Of a DNA stretch of 64,000 bases, positions 8,650 through 17,552 are shown in pieces. The stretch covers positions 62,001-126,000 of the forward strand of contig NZ_BMNH01000023.1 of assembly GCF_014646355.1 (NCBI RefSeq), in the 5' to 3' direction. This stretch comes from Nonomuraea cavernae (GTDB lineage Bacteria > Actinomycetota > Actinomycetes > Streptosporangiales > Streptosporangiaceae). Positions within the stretch are counted from its first letter, which is position 1, and the number at the start of each line of letters is the position of its first letter. The notes under the pieces were generated by a model. The model saw nothing but the letters and a program-made list of their open reading frames with translations, was not told where the DNA came from and did not search any database. The position numbers and the translations under genes are program-made.

Positions 8650-9570
8650 ATGCCCAGACTCGCCTATCTCGGACCAGAGGGCACCTTCACCGAAGAGGCC
8701 CTCAGGCTCCTGGAGCCCGACGCCGAGCGTCTGCCCTGCGCGAACGTCACCGCTGCGCTCAACGCCGCGCGCGGTGGCGAGGCCGACGGCGCGGTCGTCC
8801 CGCTGGAAAACTCCCTTGAGGGCGCGATCACCACCACCCTCGACGAGTTCGCCTGGGGCGAGCCCCTGCTCATCACGGCCGAGCTGCTGCTGCCGGTGCG
8901 TTTCTCGCTGCTGGCCAGGCCCGGCACGGAGCTGCCGCACATCAAGCGGGTCTACACCCACCCGGCGGCCATCACCCAGTGCCGCGCCTACGTCGCCCGT
9001 GAGCTGCCCGACGCGGTCGTGGTGTCCGCGCCCTCCACGGCGGCGGCGGCCCAGGAGGTCGCGCTGCCCGGCTCGCCGTACGACGCGGCGATCGCGGCCC
9101 GCATCGCGGGAGAGCACTACGGGCTGGTGGAGCTCGCCGGCGACATCGGCGACCGGTCCGACACGGTGACCAGGTTCGTCAGGGTGAGCCGGCCCGGCCC
9201 GCTGCCCGAGCCGACCGGCTCCGACCGCACCACGCTCGTTGTGTTCCTGGCCGACGACCATCCGGGCGCGCTTCTGGAGATGCTGACCGAGTTCTCGGTG
9301 CGCGGCGTCAACCTGAGCCGCATCGAGTCGCGGCCCACCGGAGACGGCATCGGCCGCTATTTCTTCCACTTCGACTTCGAGGGCCATGTCGCCGACGCCC
9401 GCGTGGGCGAGGCCATCGCCGGGCTCCACCGCATCTGCGGTGAGGTGCGCTTCCTGGGCAGCTATCCGCGCGCCGACGGGGTGGCGCCGCAGATCAAGCG
9501 GGGCACCGCCGACGGCGAGTTCGCCGAGGCGGGCGAGTGGCTCGCCCGGGTCCGCGCCGGTCAGGTCTGA
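8650..9570 (+). CDS. pheA: Prephenate dehydratase
   Basis: Converts prephenate to phenylpyruvate in phenylalanine synthesis; cytoplasmic. The 306-residue chain has the dehydratase domain (RLAYLGPEGTFTEEAL at the start, VPLENSLEG, and the catalytic Thr-Arg-Phe motif in DTVTRFVRV) and a C-terminal ACT domain with the phenylalanine-binding ESRP motif (SRIESRPTGDGIGRY). No chorismate mutase domain is fused, as usual in actinomycetes. It sits 53 bases before serS, the arrangement known from Streptomyces, and may share its transcript. Feedback inhibition by phenylalanine is expected from the ACT domain. Confidence 0.95.
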   Translation: MPRLAYLGPEGTFTEEALRLLEPDAERLPCANVTAALNAARGGEADGAVVPLENSLEGAITTTLDEFAWGEPLLITAELLLPVRFSLLARPGTELPHIKRVYTHPAAITQCRAYVARELPDAVVVSAPSTAAAAQEVALPGSPYDAAIAARIAGEHYGLVELAGDIGDRSDTVTRFVRVSRPGPLPEPTGSDRTTLVVFLADDHPGALLEMLTEFSVRGVNLSRIESRPTGDGIGRYFFHFDFEGHVADARVGEAIAGLHRICGEVRFLGSYPRADGVAPQIKRGTADGEFAEAGEWLARVRAGQV

Positions 9571-9623
9571 CGCGGGGCCCAATTGAGGAGCGCGCGGTTG
9601 CCGTGCGCCGGTAGCCTTTCCTT

Positions 9624-10886
9624 GTGATTGACCTGCGTACCCTTCGTGAGGATCCCGACCGGCTACGGGCGTCGCAGCGTGCCCGCGGTGAGGACGACTC
9701 CGTCGTCGACACGCTGCTCGACCTCGACGAGCGCCGTCGCGCCGCGCTGACCAGTTTCGAGTCGCAGCGCGCCGAGCAGAAGATCCTCGGCAAGTCGGTC
9801 TCCCGGGCGCAGGGCGAGGAGAAGGCGGCGCTGCTGCAGCGCGCCAAGGAGCTCGCCGCCCAGGTCAGGGGCGCCGAGACGGAGGCCGAAAAACTGGCCG
9901 CCGAGCTCGATGAGGTCCTGCAGACGGTGCCCAACATCGTCGAGGAGGGCGCGCCTCCCGGCGGCGAGGACGACTACGTGGTGCTCGAGACCCATGGCGA
10001 GCCGCGCGTGTTCGACTTCGAGCCGAGAGACCACCTGGAGATCGGTGAGCGGCTCGACGCCATCGACATGGAGCGGGGCGCCAAGGTCTCCGGCTCGCGG
10101 TTCTTCTTCCTCAAGGGCGTCGGCGCCCGCCTGCAGCTCGGCCTGCTCAACATGGCCATGCAGCAGGCGATCGGCACCGGGTTCACACCGATGATCGTGC
10201 CGGTGCTGGTCAAGCCGGAGACTATGCAGGGCACGGGCTTCCACGTGGCCCACGACAAGGAGATCTACCGCCTGCCCGATGACGACCTCTACCTGGTCGG
10301 CACCTCCGAGGTGTCGCTGGCGGGCTACCACGCCCAGGAGATCCTCGGCGGCGACGAGCTGCCGCTGCGCTACGCGGGCTGGTCGTCCTGCTTCCGGCGC
10401 GAGGCCGGCTCCTACGGCAAGGACACCCGGGGCATCATCCGCGTCCACCAGTTCGACAAGGTGGAGATGTTCTCCTACGTACGCCCCGAGCAGGCGCACG
10501 AGGAGCACCAGCGGCTGCTGGCGTGGGAGAGGGACATGCTGGCCAAGATCGAGGTGCCCTACCGGGTCATCGACACGGCGGCGGGCGATCTCGGCATGTC
10601 GGCGGCCCGCAAGTTCGACTGCGAGGCGTGGCTGCCGTCCCAGGGCCGCTACCGCGAGCTGACCTCGACCTCCAACTGCACCGAGTTCCAGGCCCGCAGG
10701 CTGGGCATCCGCTATCGCGACAAGGACGGCCGGCCCCAGCATCTGGCCACGCTCAACGGCACGCTGGCGACCAGCCGGTGGATCGTCGCGATCCTGGAGA
10801 ACCACCAGCAGGCCGACGGCTCGGTCGTGCTGCCCGAGGCGCTGCGTCCCTATGTGGGGCTCGACGTGCTGGAGCCGGTCAAGTAG
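9624..10886 (+). CDS. serS: Seryl-tRNA synthetase
   Basis: Charges tRNA-Ser with serine. The 420-residue protein has the N-terminal coiled-coil arm (about residues 30-105, EEKAALLQRAKELAAQVRG) and the class II catalytic core with motif 2 (FRREAGSYGKDTRGIIRVHQ), YRELTSTSNCTEFQARR and motif 3 (NGTLATSRWIVAILENHQQ). The start is GTG in the context of MIDLRTLREDP, which matches the family's usual first residues. The 3' end overlaps the convergent membrane protein gene by 37 bases. Two tRNA-Ser genes lie elsewhere in the window. Confidence 0.97.
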   Translation: MIDLRTLREDPDRLRASQRARGEDDSVVDTLLDLDERRRAALTSFESQRAEQKILGKSVSRAQGEEKAALLQRAKELAAQVRGAETEAEKLAAELDEVLQTVPNIVEEGAPPGGEDDYVVLETHGEPRVFDFEPRDHLEIGERLDAIDMERGAKVSGSRFFFLKGVGARLQLGLLNMAMQQAIGTGFTPMIVPVLVKPETMQGTGFHVAHDKEIYRLPDDDLYLVGTSEVSLAGYHAQEILGGDELPLRYAGWSSCFRREAGSYGKDTRGIIRVHQFDKVEMFSYVRPEQAHEEHQRLLAWERDMLAKIEVPYRVIDTAAGDLGMSAARKFDCEAWLPSQGRYRELTSTSNCTEFQARRLGIRYRDKDGRPQHLATLNGTLATSRWIVAILENHQQADGSVVLPEALRPYVGLDVLEPVK

Positions 10887-12208
10887 GCGTCGCGCCTGAT
10901 GAGCAGGCCGCCGGCGGCGACGACGCCCGTGCTCAGCACGACCGCCGCGGCGACGGCCACGCCGTACGATGCGGGCACGCCCTGCGTCCAGCCGTAGAAG
11001 GGCCCGTAGACGGCCGCGAAGACGAGCGGGGCGGCGCCCAGGCCGACGAGCGCCGCGGTGGGCCGGATGCGTCCCGCCGCGGCCAGGACGAGGCACATGA
11101 GGATGCCGATCAGCGTCAGTGAGCCGCCGATGAGCAGGCCGCCGGGGTCGATCCCCGACGTGTGCACCGCCTGGGACGTCGTGTAGAGCAGCCCGCCGAG
11201 GCCGACCACGGCGAAGACCGTGTAGGGCGCCCGCAACTGCCTCAGCCCGATCCCCAGCGCGCCCAGCAGCACGGTCACCGCGAGGAAGAACGCGATCCCG
11301 CGCTCCTCGCGCACCGGATCCGCCGGTTCGGCCCGAGGCGGCGCGAAGAGAGGCCACCCCGCCTGCCGCCAGGCCCCCGAGACGTCCCGTACGAGGATCC
11401 CGTCGACCCCGCCCGCGACCACCACGACGTGCCCTCCGGGCCTGGCCTGTACGGCGAGCGCACGAAGGCGCTGGGGGGCGCCGGGGCCGCCCGCCGCCGG
11501 TTTCCACGACTCGCGCCAGGTCACGCCGCCGTCGTCGGACTCGGTCACGGTCGTCTCGTCGAGGACCCGGTAGCAGCGCTGGGGTCGTCCGGGCACGCAG
11601 GCCGCGCTCTGCGGCGCCCGCTCGCGCCTCGGGTACCACTCGGACCAGGTGGCCCCGCCGTCCTCGGACACCATCCCGGTGACGCCGCTGTCGCTCTCGA
11701 AGCCCTCGTACGTGTGGACGATGACGCGTTCGCCGTCCACGAGGACGGAGTCGGCGCTGGGCGGAGGAGGGGCGGCGGAGGTGGCCACCACGGCGAGCAG
11801 CGCGAGCGGCATCGTGACCAGCGGCCGCCACCGCCCTGAGCCGGTGAGCAGGGTGCGCCGGCGGATCCACCAGGCCAGTCCGAGCGCAGGCAGCGCCAGC
11901 AGGTCCGTGGGGTCGGCCAGGACCCGCGATGGGCCGGCCACCAGGGTCCAGAGGTGGGAGGCGGTCTCAGCGCCCGTCTCCGTCGTCTTGACGAGCGTGA
12001 AGAGCGCTCCGGTCAGCAGGGTGGCCGTGAGGTCGGCCCGGCGCCACAACAGCAGCGCGAGGAGGGGAGGGGCGACGACCAGGCCGGCGACGTCACTGAG
12101 CTTGCCGGTGACGAACCCTGGATGGGCCTGCTTGAGCAGGTGGTCGTTGAGCAGCAGGACGATCACCGCGACCATCGTCACGGGGTGACATAACCACGCG
12201 TGCCTCAT
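10850..12208 (-). CDS. Membrane protein with extracytoplasmic BNR-like domain
   Basis: A 452-residue protein. Roughly five N-terminal hydrophobic segments lead to a roughly 160-residue exposed domain and then a C-terminal block of about six helices. The exposed domain contains two Asp-box-like repeats (SEDGGATWSEW and SDDGGVTWRES), the signature of sialidase/BNR beta-propellers, but only two are clear, so a full propeller is unlikely. Its role is unknown; ligand or glycan sensing is a guess. The ATG at 12208 (MRHAWLCHP) is used; a Met 11 codons further in is possible. It stands alone, convergent with serS. Confidence 0.7.
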   Translation of the reverse strand: MRHAWLCHPVTMVAVIVLLLNDHLLKQAHPGFVTGKLSDVAGLVVAPPLLALLLWRRADLTATLLTGALFTLVKTTETGAETASHLWTLVAGPSRVLADPTDLLALPALGLAWWIRRRTLLTGSGRWRPLVTMPLALLAVVATSAAPPPPSADSVLVDGERVIVHTYEGFESDSGVTGMVSEDGGATWSEWYPRRERAPQSAACVPGRPQRCYRVLDETTVTESDDGGVTWRESWKPAAGGPGAPQRLRALAVQARPGGHVVVVAGGVDGILVRDVSGAWRQAGWPLFAPPRAEPADPVREERGIAFFLAVTVLLGALGIGLRQLRAPYTVFAVVGLGGLLYTTSQAVHTSGIDPGGLLIGGSLTLIGILMCLVLAAAGRIRPTAALVGLGAAPLVFAAVYGPFYGWTQGVPASYGVAVAAAVVLSTGVVAAGGLLIRRDAYLTGSSTSSPT

Positions 12209-12299
12209 GCATGTGTCGATGACGGCGAGAAGCTCATGGTTCGGCCCGGTGTGAGTCGAGCCGTACCTGTGATCGATCCGTCATCGTCCTGGACGCGAA

Positions 12300-12332
12300 A
12301 GACCGGGGTCCGCTGGAAGCGAACCCCGGTCT
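12300..12332 (-). terminator. Hairpin terminator of the cold-shock gene
   Basis: Perfect 10-bp arms (AGACCGGGGT and its complement) enclose a 13-base loop, 16 bases past the cold-shock stop codon. There is no strong U-run, as is common in high-GC actinomycetes. Confidence 0.8.
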
Positions 12333-12348
12333 GTCTCGCTGCTACAGG

Positions 12349-12552
12349 TCAGATGGCACGGACCTGGGAGGCCTGCGGCCCCTTCTGGCCCTGCGTGATC
12401 TCGAACTCGACCCGCTGGCCGTCTTCAAGGCTGCGGTAGCCGTTGCCGACGATCTCGGAGAAGTGCACGAACACGTCCGGCGCACCGCCGTCCGGGGCGA
12501 TGAAGCCGAAGCCCTTCTCAGCGTTGAACCACTTGACGGTTCCCTGAGCCAT
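12349..12552 (-). CDS. Cold-shock protein, CspA family
   Basis: A 67-residue single cold-shock domain that binds single-stranded RNA and DNA. RNP1 (KGFGFIAP) and RNP2 (VFVHFSEI) are intact, with the family's start MAQGTVKWFNAEKGF. The region between this gene and the divergent HAD hydrolase holds a leader of up to about 200 bases. Long leaders are typical of cold-shock genes, but no defined element could be recognised there. A hairpin terminator follows. Confidence 0.96.
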   Translation of the reverse strand: MAQGTVKWFNAEKGFGFIAPDGGAPDVFVHFSEIVGNGYRSLEDGQRVEFEITQGQKGPQASQVRAI

Positions 12553-12773
12553 AAAAGCTCTCCCTCAGGATGTGAATCTATGGGACCCGCACCTCGCGAA
12601 TCCCGGTGTGTCGTACAGCAAGCACCCGGGGTGGCTCAGACAACTCATGCTGGTTTTCACTACGGGATCAGCTAATACAACGCCATTCATCTAACACCAT
12701 TCTGGCGGGTTGGTGTTCCCCTCCCCACGAAGATTTCTGGTCGGCGGCATCACCCGGCAAACTGGAACGTGTT

Positions 12774-13580
12774 ATGCAGAGCTCTCCCGCGCCACGTCTG
12801 GTGGCCACCGACCTGGACGGCACCGCCCTGCGCACGGACGGAACCGTCTCTCCCCGTACGGTTGCGGCGTTCGCCAAGGTCGAGGCGTCCGGTGCCGCGC
12901 TCGTCTTCGTGACCGGGCGCCCGCCCAGGTGGATGAGCGGCGTGGCCGACGCCGTGCGCCATCACGGCCTGGCGATCTGCGCTAACGGAGCGCTGATCTA
13001 TGACCTCCATACGGAGGAGATAGTTGAATCTCACCTCATCTCCGCCGAGGTGCTTGAGGAAGTCGTCGCTCAGCTACGAGCGAACGTGCCCGAACTCGCC
13101 TTTTCGGTCGAGTACGAAGGCGGATTTGCGCATGAGTCGGATTTCCCGCTCGGCGGTTGGGACCGCAAGCTCGTCGGCGGCCTGCGCGTGGGCATGACGA
13201 CGCTGACCTCTCAACCGTGCGCCAAGCTGCTCGCGCTGCATCCGCACATGGACCCCGATCGCCTGCACGCGACCGTGGACGACCTCGTGGGTCACCTGGT
13301 GACCAGCACGCACTCCAGCGGCCGGAGCCTGATCGAGATGAGCGCCCACGGCGTGACCAAGGCCACCGCCCTCGCCGTGCTGGCCGAACGGCACGAGATC
13401 AACCCGTCACAGACGGTGGCGTTCGGGGACATGCCGAACGACCTGCCCATGCTGGCGTGGGCCGGGACGTCGTACGCCGTCGCGAACGCGCATCCCAAAG
13501 TGCTCGCCGCCGTCGACCACGTGACGGCGGCGAACAACGACGACGGGGTCGCCCTGGTGCTCGAAAAGCTCTACAGGTAG
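12774..13580 (+). CDS. HAD-superfamily hydrolase, Cof-type
   Basis: A 268-residue cytoplasmic phosphatase of the Cof/YidA group, which hydrolyses sugar phosphates and similar small phosphoesters. Motif I is DLDGT (Asp13 and Asp15), motif II lies in LVFVTGRPPRW, Lys in GVTKATAL is motif III, and GDMPNDLPML is motif IV. The C2-type cap sits between motifs II and III. The ATG at 12774 places motif I at the usual distance from the start. It follows serS at short distance as in Streptomyces and ends 10 bases inside the convergent proteasome activator gene. Confidence 0.9.
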   Translation: MQSSPAPRLVATDLDGTALRTDGTVSPRTVAAFAKVEASGAALVFVTGRPPRWMSGVADAVRHHGLAICANGALIYDLHTEEIVESHLISAEVLEEVVAQLRANVPELAFSVEYEGGFAHESDFPLGGWDRKLVGGLRVGMTTLTSQPCAKLLALHPHMDPDRLHATVDDLVGHLVTSTHSSGRSLIEMSAHGVTKATALAVLAERHEINPSQTVAFGDMPNDLPMLAWAGTSYAVANAHPKVLAAVDHVTAANNDDGVALVLEKLYR

Positions 13581-14077
13581 GGGCCGGAGCCGCCGGGAGG
13601 ACGCGGCTGGTCGTCATGGGGCACACCGGGCAGCGCCCTGCGCATCTGCTCAAGCTGGGCACGGGCCGCCATCTGCTGCGCGAACAGCGTGGTCTGGATG
13701 CCGTGGAACAGACCTTCGAGCCATCCGACCAACTGGGCGTGGGCGATGCGCAACTCGGCCTCGCTGGGAGGAGTGCCGTTCTCATCGGTGAACGGCAGCG
13801 ACAGCCGCTCCAGCTCGTCAACCAGCTCGGGGGCCAGGCCGTCCTCGAGCTCCTTGATGGAGGACCCGTGGATCTCCTTCAGGCGCTTGCGGCTGGCCTC
13901 GTCGAGGGGAGCCGCGCGGACCTCCTCGAGGAGCTGCCTGATCATGCTGCCGATGCGCATCACCTTGGCGGGCTGCTCGACCAGGTTGGCCACCGAGCGC
14001 TCGTCGTCCTCGCCCTTGCCTTGGAAGTCAGGACCGACCACCACGATATGAGGGGTGTTGTTGTCCTCTGCATTCAT
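13571..14077 (-). CDS. bpa: Bacterial proteasome activator (Bpa/PafE family)
   Basis: ATP-independent ring activator that opens the 20S proteasome gate and feeds it unfolded proteins. The 168-residue chain matches the family through its four-helix core (VMRIGSMIRQLLEEVRAAPLDE, quoted here only in part: IGSMIRQLLEEV; SEAELRIAHAQLVGWLEGLF; FAQQMAARAQLEQMR) and a Gly-rich tail. The family docks by a C-terminal GQYL motif. This protein ends GPYL, with Pro replacing Gln. A second in-frame ATG three codons upstream is possible; MNAEDNNTPHIVVVG is the more typical start. It probably forms an operon with the quinone oxidoreductase gene, 5 bases apart. Confidence 0.9.
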   Translation of the reverse strand: MNAEDNNTPHIVVVGPDFQGKGEDDERSVANLVEQPAKVMRIGSMIRQLLEEVRAAPLDEASRKRLKEIHGSSIKELEDGLAPELVDELERLSLPFTDENGTPPSEAELRIAHAQLVGWLEGLFHGIQTTLFAQQMAARAQLEQMRRALPGVPHDDQPRPPGGSGPYL

Positions 14078-14082
14078 ATCTC

Positions 14083-15039
14083 TCACCGTACTAGCAGGAT
14101 CTTGCCGATGTGGTTGCCGGAATCCAACATACGGTGAGCTTCAGCCGCCTGGGACATGGGCACTTCGGCGTAGACCACCGGGCGCACCGCACCCGCGCTG
14201 ACCAGCGGCCACACGTTGTCGACGACGCTGCGGGCGATCGCGCCCTTGTCGTCGGCCGGCCGGGCGCGCAGCGTGGTGGCGTGGACGGTGGCGCGCTTGG
14301 CGAGGAGGGCGCCGAGGTCGATCTCGGCCTTGCGGCCGCCCTGCAGCCCGATGATCACGAGTCGCCCGCCGTTGTTGAGTGCCCGGATGTTGCCGGACAG
14401 GTACTTGGCGCCCATGATGTCGAGAATCACATCGGCACGCGCCTTGTCGGCGAAGTCCTCCTCGCGGTAGTTGATGACCTCGTCGGCCCCCAACTCCGCC
14501 ACCCGCTCCGCCTTGGCCGCCGAGCCGACGGTCGTGATCACCCGCGAGCCGAGCGCCTTGGCCAACTGCACCGCGAACGTGCCGATGCCGCTCGCCCCGC
14601 CGTGCACCAGCAGCGTCTCGCCCCGGCGCAGTCGCGCGAGCATGAACACGTTGGACCAGACCGTGCACGCCACCTCGGGCAGCGCCGCCGCCCGAACCAG
14701 CGGGACACCGTCGGGCACCGGCATCACCTGCTGCCATGGCACGGCCACCCGCTCGGCGTAGCCGCCACCGCTCAGCAGCGCGCACACCTCGTCGCCCGGA
14801 GCGAAGCCCTCGACGCCGGCGCCGATCTCGGACACCACACCGGAGACCTCCAGCCCCGGATAAGGGGAGGCGCCCGGCGGCGGATCGTAGAAACCGTTGC
14901 GCTGATGAACATCGGCCCTGTTGACCCCGGCAGCCGTCACCTCGATGATGACTTCGCCCTGCTCAGGACGCGGATCGGGCACCTCGCGCCACTCCAGGAC
15001 CTCTGGCCCGCCTGCCTGGGCGATCTCGATGGCTCGCAT
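14083..15039 (-). CDS. NAD(P)H:quinone oxidoreductase, zinc-free MDR family
   Basis: A 318-residue medium-chain dehydrogenase/reductase of the quinone oxidoreductase/PIG3 type, reducing quinones or enones with NADPH. The N-terminal catalytic fold starts MRAIEIAQAGGPEVLEW. The nucleotide-binding site is VHGGASGIGTFAVQLAKAL (AxxGxxG-type loop) at about residues 145-163. The zinc-binding Cys/His set of alcohol dehydrogenases is absent, as expected. ATG at 15039 was preferred because upstream in-frame codons cover the divergent ATPase promoter. Its stop lies 5 bases before the proteasome activator start. Confidence 0.9.
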   Translation of the reverse strand: MRAIEIAQAGGPEVLEWREVPDPRPEQGEVIIEVTAAGVNRADVHQRNGFYDPPPGASPYPGLEVSGVVSEIGAGVEGFAPGDEVCALLSGGGYAERVAVPWQQVMPVPDGVPLVRAAALPEVACTVWSNVFMLARLRRGETLLVHGGASGIGTFAVQLAKALGSRVITTVGSAAKAERVAELGADEVINYREEDFADKARADVILDIMGAKYLSGNIRALNNGGRLVIIGLQGGRKAEIDLGALLAKRATVHATTLRARPADDKGAIARSVVDNVWPLVSAGAVRPVVYAEVPMSQAAEAHRMLDSGNHIGKILLVR

Positions 15040-15152
15040 GGACCAAATGTAGCCGGGCAGGGAAGTTGTGGGTTGGCCGCGTTCATGGGAACACATGGCG
15101 TTACCCTGCAAGGTATTTGCTGCCCCTTTAGACCCACCCGAGGGGGAACACG

Positions 15153-17366
15153 GTGGCAAGACACGATCGCGAAGATTCGCTCGAGGAACAGCTGGCCTGG
15201 CTGGACGCAATCAAGGAGACCGAAGAGGCACCTGTCAAGGTCAGCACTCCGGCTCCGGCGTCCCCGGGCGCCTCGACCGGCTCGAACGCGTCGCCCGACG
15301 GGCCCGCCGCATCGCCGTACCCCCAGGATCCGTGGCTGTCGGTGCCCTCCCAGCCGGAGACGCCGACGCCGCCGCTGTTCCGCGCCGCGGTCGACTCCGT
15401 GTACGGCGCGCAGGCCGCCGAGGCCCTGCCCGATGGGGAGAGCGAGGCCCCCGAGTGGCTGGAGACGGCCGGCTCTGCGGACGACACCGCGCCGGCGGGC
15501 CCGACCCTGAACCTGAACAGGCCGGACGACGCGTTCCTCGCCCCGCTCAAGCCGCTGCCCCGGCCCGACGACACCGACACCTACACGATCTCGTTCGCCG
15601 AGCCCGCTCCCGGTTCTGGCTCCGGGCCCGGCACGACGGATCCGACGAAGTGGCCCGAGCCGCCCGAGTGGCCGCAGGCGTTCGACGACAAGCAGGCGTT
15701 CGGCGACAAGCGGGCGTTCGGCGACAAGCGGCAGGCCGGCGAGTCGCGGCCCGGCGCCTTCGAGGTGCACCCGGCCGAGCCCGCCGAGGGGGCCTCGTCC
15801 GAGGACACCCCCGACAAGCCGAGCTCCTTCGACGAGTCCGGCGGCTACGGCCCCGTGCGGGCCGCCGGCTCCTCGCCGACCGCCGACCCGTCAACGGACG
15901 AGCCGGGCTCCCCGGCCGGGTCGCGGCCTCTGGACCAGCCCCCGGCGTTCGGCCGCTCCCGCTCGTTCGACCTCTCGCCGCCCCCGCAGCCTCCCTTCGG
16001 CCGCCCCGGCGAACGGTCGGCCGATCAGCCCTCCGACCACCCCGGCGATCAGTCCCTCGATCGGTCGGCCGATCAGTCCCTCGACCGGTCCGGTGACCGG
16101 TCGGCCGATCAGTCCCTCGACCGGTCCGGTGACCGGTCGGCCGATCAGTCCTTCGACCGGTCCGGTGACCGGTCGGTCGATCAGTCTTTCGATCGGCCTA
16201 GGGCTTTCGATTCGACAGCCGAGCGGTCGGCCGAGTCGTCCCAGGTCGCCGACCAGGCGAGGCCCACGAGGGTGTCGCGGCGGGGGCGGCCGGTCGAGGA
16301 GGAGTCGCCCAGTTTCGACGAGCCGCGGACCTACGGCCAGCCGCGGCCGGAGCCGCCGATGCCCGACCGGCGGCGGCGCCCCGCCCCGGTGCCCGTGTTC
16401 AGCGCGCCGCCGCGCCCGCCGGTGACCGGCAGGCCGACGGCCGAGAGTCTCGACCCCGAGACGCTGCTGCGCGGCCGCCGCAACGCCCCGGCCAAGGGCT
16501 GGCGCCGAGTGATCTACAAGGCGTCGGGCGGCTGGATCAAGCCAGGCGAGGCGCCGGAGGTCCGTCGTCGCCGTGAGCTGCTCACCAGGGCCCGCACTCC
16601 GGTCGCCACCGGACACCACCGCGTCGCCGTGCTGAGCCTGAAGGGCGGCGTGGGCAAGACCACGACCACGGTCGGGCTGGGCGCCACGCTCGCCCAGGTG
16701 CGCGGTGACCGGGTCATCGCGATCGACGCCAACCCCGACCGCGGCACCCTGTCCGACAAGCTCGTCCTGGAGACCTCGGCGACCGTACGTGACCTGCTGA
16801 ACGAGCGTGACCAGGTCAAGAGGTACGTCGACATCAGGGCGTTCACCTCGCAGGCGCCCTCGCGGCTGGAGGTGCTCGCCTCCGACCGGGACCCGTCGGT
16901 GTCGGAGGCGTTCAGCGGCGCCGACTACCAGTCGATCTCCCAGGTGCTGGAGAACTTCTACTCGATCTGCATCACCGACTGCGGCACCGGGCTGCTCCAC
17001 TCGGCCATGGGCGGCGTGCTCGGCCTGGCCGACCAGATCGTGCTGGTCAGCTCGCCGTCGGTCGACGGCGCCCGCGCGGCCTCGGCGACGCTCGACTGGC
17101 TGGAGGCCCACCACTACGGCGACCTGGTCAGCGACGCGACCGTGGTGCTGTGCAGCGTCAGGCCGCGTTCGAAGTCGGCGGTGGACATCAAGAAGCTGGA
17201 GGCCCATTTCGCCGCCAGGTGCCGGGCGGTGATCCGCGTGCCGTACGACCCGCATCTGGAGGAGGGCGCCGAGATCGACCTTGACCGCCTGCAGGAGGCC
17301 ACGCGCGACGCCTACCTGCAACTGGCGGCGTGCGTCGGCGACGGCTTCGCGGGAAGCCAGGGGTAA
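15153..17366 (+). CDS. MinD/ParA-like ATPase with long disordered N-terminus
   Basis: A 737-residue protein in two parts. Residues 1 to about 480 are Pro/Ser/Asp-rich and predicted unstructured, including a tandem (DRSGDRSADQSL)n stretch. The C-terminal 240 residues form a P-loop ATPase with deviant Walker A (SLKGGVGKTTTT, about residue 496) and IAIDANPDRGTL. This architecture recalls EspI-like ATPases of actinobacterial type VII secretion and other MinD-like positioning factors; no secretion genes are adjacent, so the role stays open. The GTG start follows a GAGGGGG ribosome site. It ends three bases before the tRNA-Ser gene. Confidence 0.82.
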   Translation: MARHDREDSLEEQLAWLDAIKETEEAPVKVSTPAPASPGASTGSNASPDGPAASPYPQDPWLSVPSQPETPTPPLFRAAVDSVYGAQAAEALPDGESEAPEWLETAGSADDTAPAGPTLNLNRPDDAFLAPLKPLPRPDDTDTYTISFAEPAPGSGSGPGTTDPTKWPEPPEWPQAFDDKQAFGDKRAFGDKRQAGESRPGAFEVHPAEPAEGASSEDTPDKPSSFDESGGYGPVRAAGSSPTADPSTDEPGSPAGSRPLDQPPAFGRSRSFDLSPPPQPPFGRPGERSADQPSDHPGDQSLDRSADQSLDRSGDRSADQSLDRSGDRSADQSFDRSGDRSVDQSFDRPRAFDSTAERSAESSQVADQARPTRVSRRGRPVEEESPSFDEPRTYGQPRPEPPMPDRRRRPAPVPVFSAPPRPPVTGRPTAESLDPETLLRGRRNAPAKGWRRVIYKASGGWIKPGEAPEVRRRRELLTRARTPVATGHHRVAVLSLKGGVGKTTTTVGLGATLAQVRGDRVIAIDANPDRGTLSDKLVLETSATVRDLLNERDQVKRYVDIRAFTSQAPSRLEVLASDRDPSVSEAFSGADYQSISQVLENFYSICITDCGTGLLHSAMGGVLGLADQIVLVSSPSVDGARAASATLDWLEAHHYGDLVSDATVVLCSVRPRSKSAVDIKKLEAHFAARCRAVIRVPYDPHLEEGAEIDLDRLQEATRDAYLQLAACVGDGFAGSQG
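16045..16200 (+). repeat. 36-bp tandem repeat coding an Asp/Arg/Ser tract
   Basis: Near-perfect 36-base units begin at 16081, 16117 and 16153, with degenerate flanking copies. Each codes DRSGDRSADQSL or a close variant. The tract is in frame within the disordered part of the MinD-like ATPase. Confidence 0.9.
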
Positions 17367-17369
17367 GCG

Positions 17370-17455
17370 GAGGGTGTGGGATTCGAACCCACGAGGCCAT
17401 CGCTGACCTGGCCGCTTTCAAGGCGGCTGCACTCGTCCACTATGCGAACCCTCCA
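17370..17455 (-). tRNA. tRNA-Ser (UGA)
   Basis: An 86-nt cloverleaf on the minus strand. The acceptor arms GGAGGGT/ACCCTCC pair, the anticodon loop is CTTGAAA (anticodon UGA) closed by a GCCGC/GCGGC stem, a long type-II variable arm typical of tRNA-Ser is present, and the T-loop reads GGTTCGAATCC. CCA is not encoded. It decodes UCA-type serine codons. Confidence 0.97.
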
Positions 17456-17527
17456 GTGCGCACACCACCATAGCGGCTGTCGCGGCAGGGGTGTTACGTT
17501 CGGGCGGCGGTGGATCGCGGCATCGAG

Positions 17528-17552
17528 CCGGAGGCCCGTGGACGGCCTCCGG
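17528..17552 (-). terminator. Hairpin terminator of the Nudix gene
   Basis: Perfect 9-bp arms (CCGGAGGCC and its complement) with a 7-base loop directly abut the Nudix stop codon. This is a likely intrinsic terminator without a U-tract. Confidence 0.7.

Noticed and set aside
9663..11870. Long minus-strand open frame across serS
   Set aside because: It lies antisense to a certain seryl-tRNA synthetase and shows only Arg/Gly/His-rich composition without family motifs.
16045..16200. CRISPR-like array of 36-base units
   Set aside because: Units are directly tandem without unique spacers and stay in frame inside the MinD-like ATPase gene. The same holds for the repeats at 3301, 7064 and 58861.
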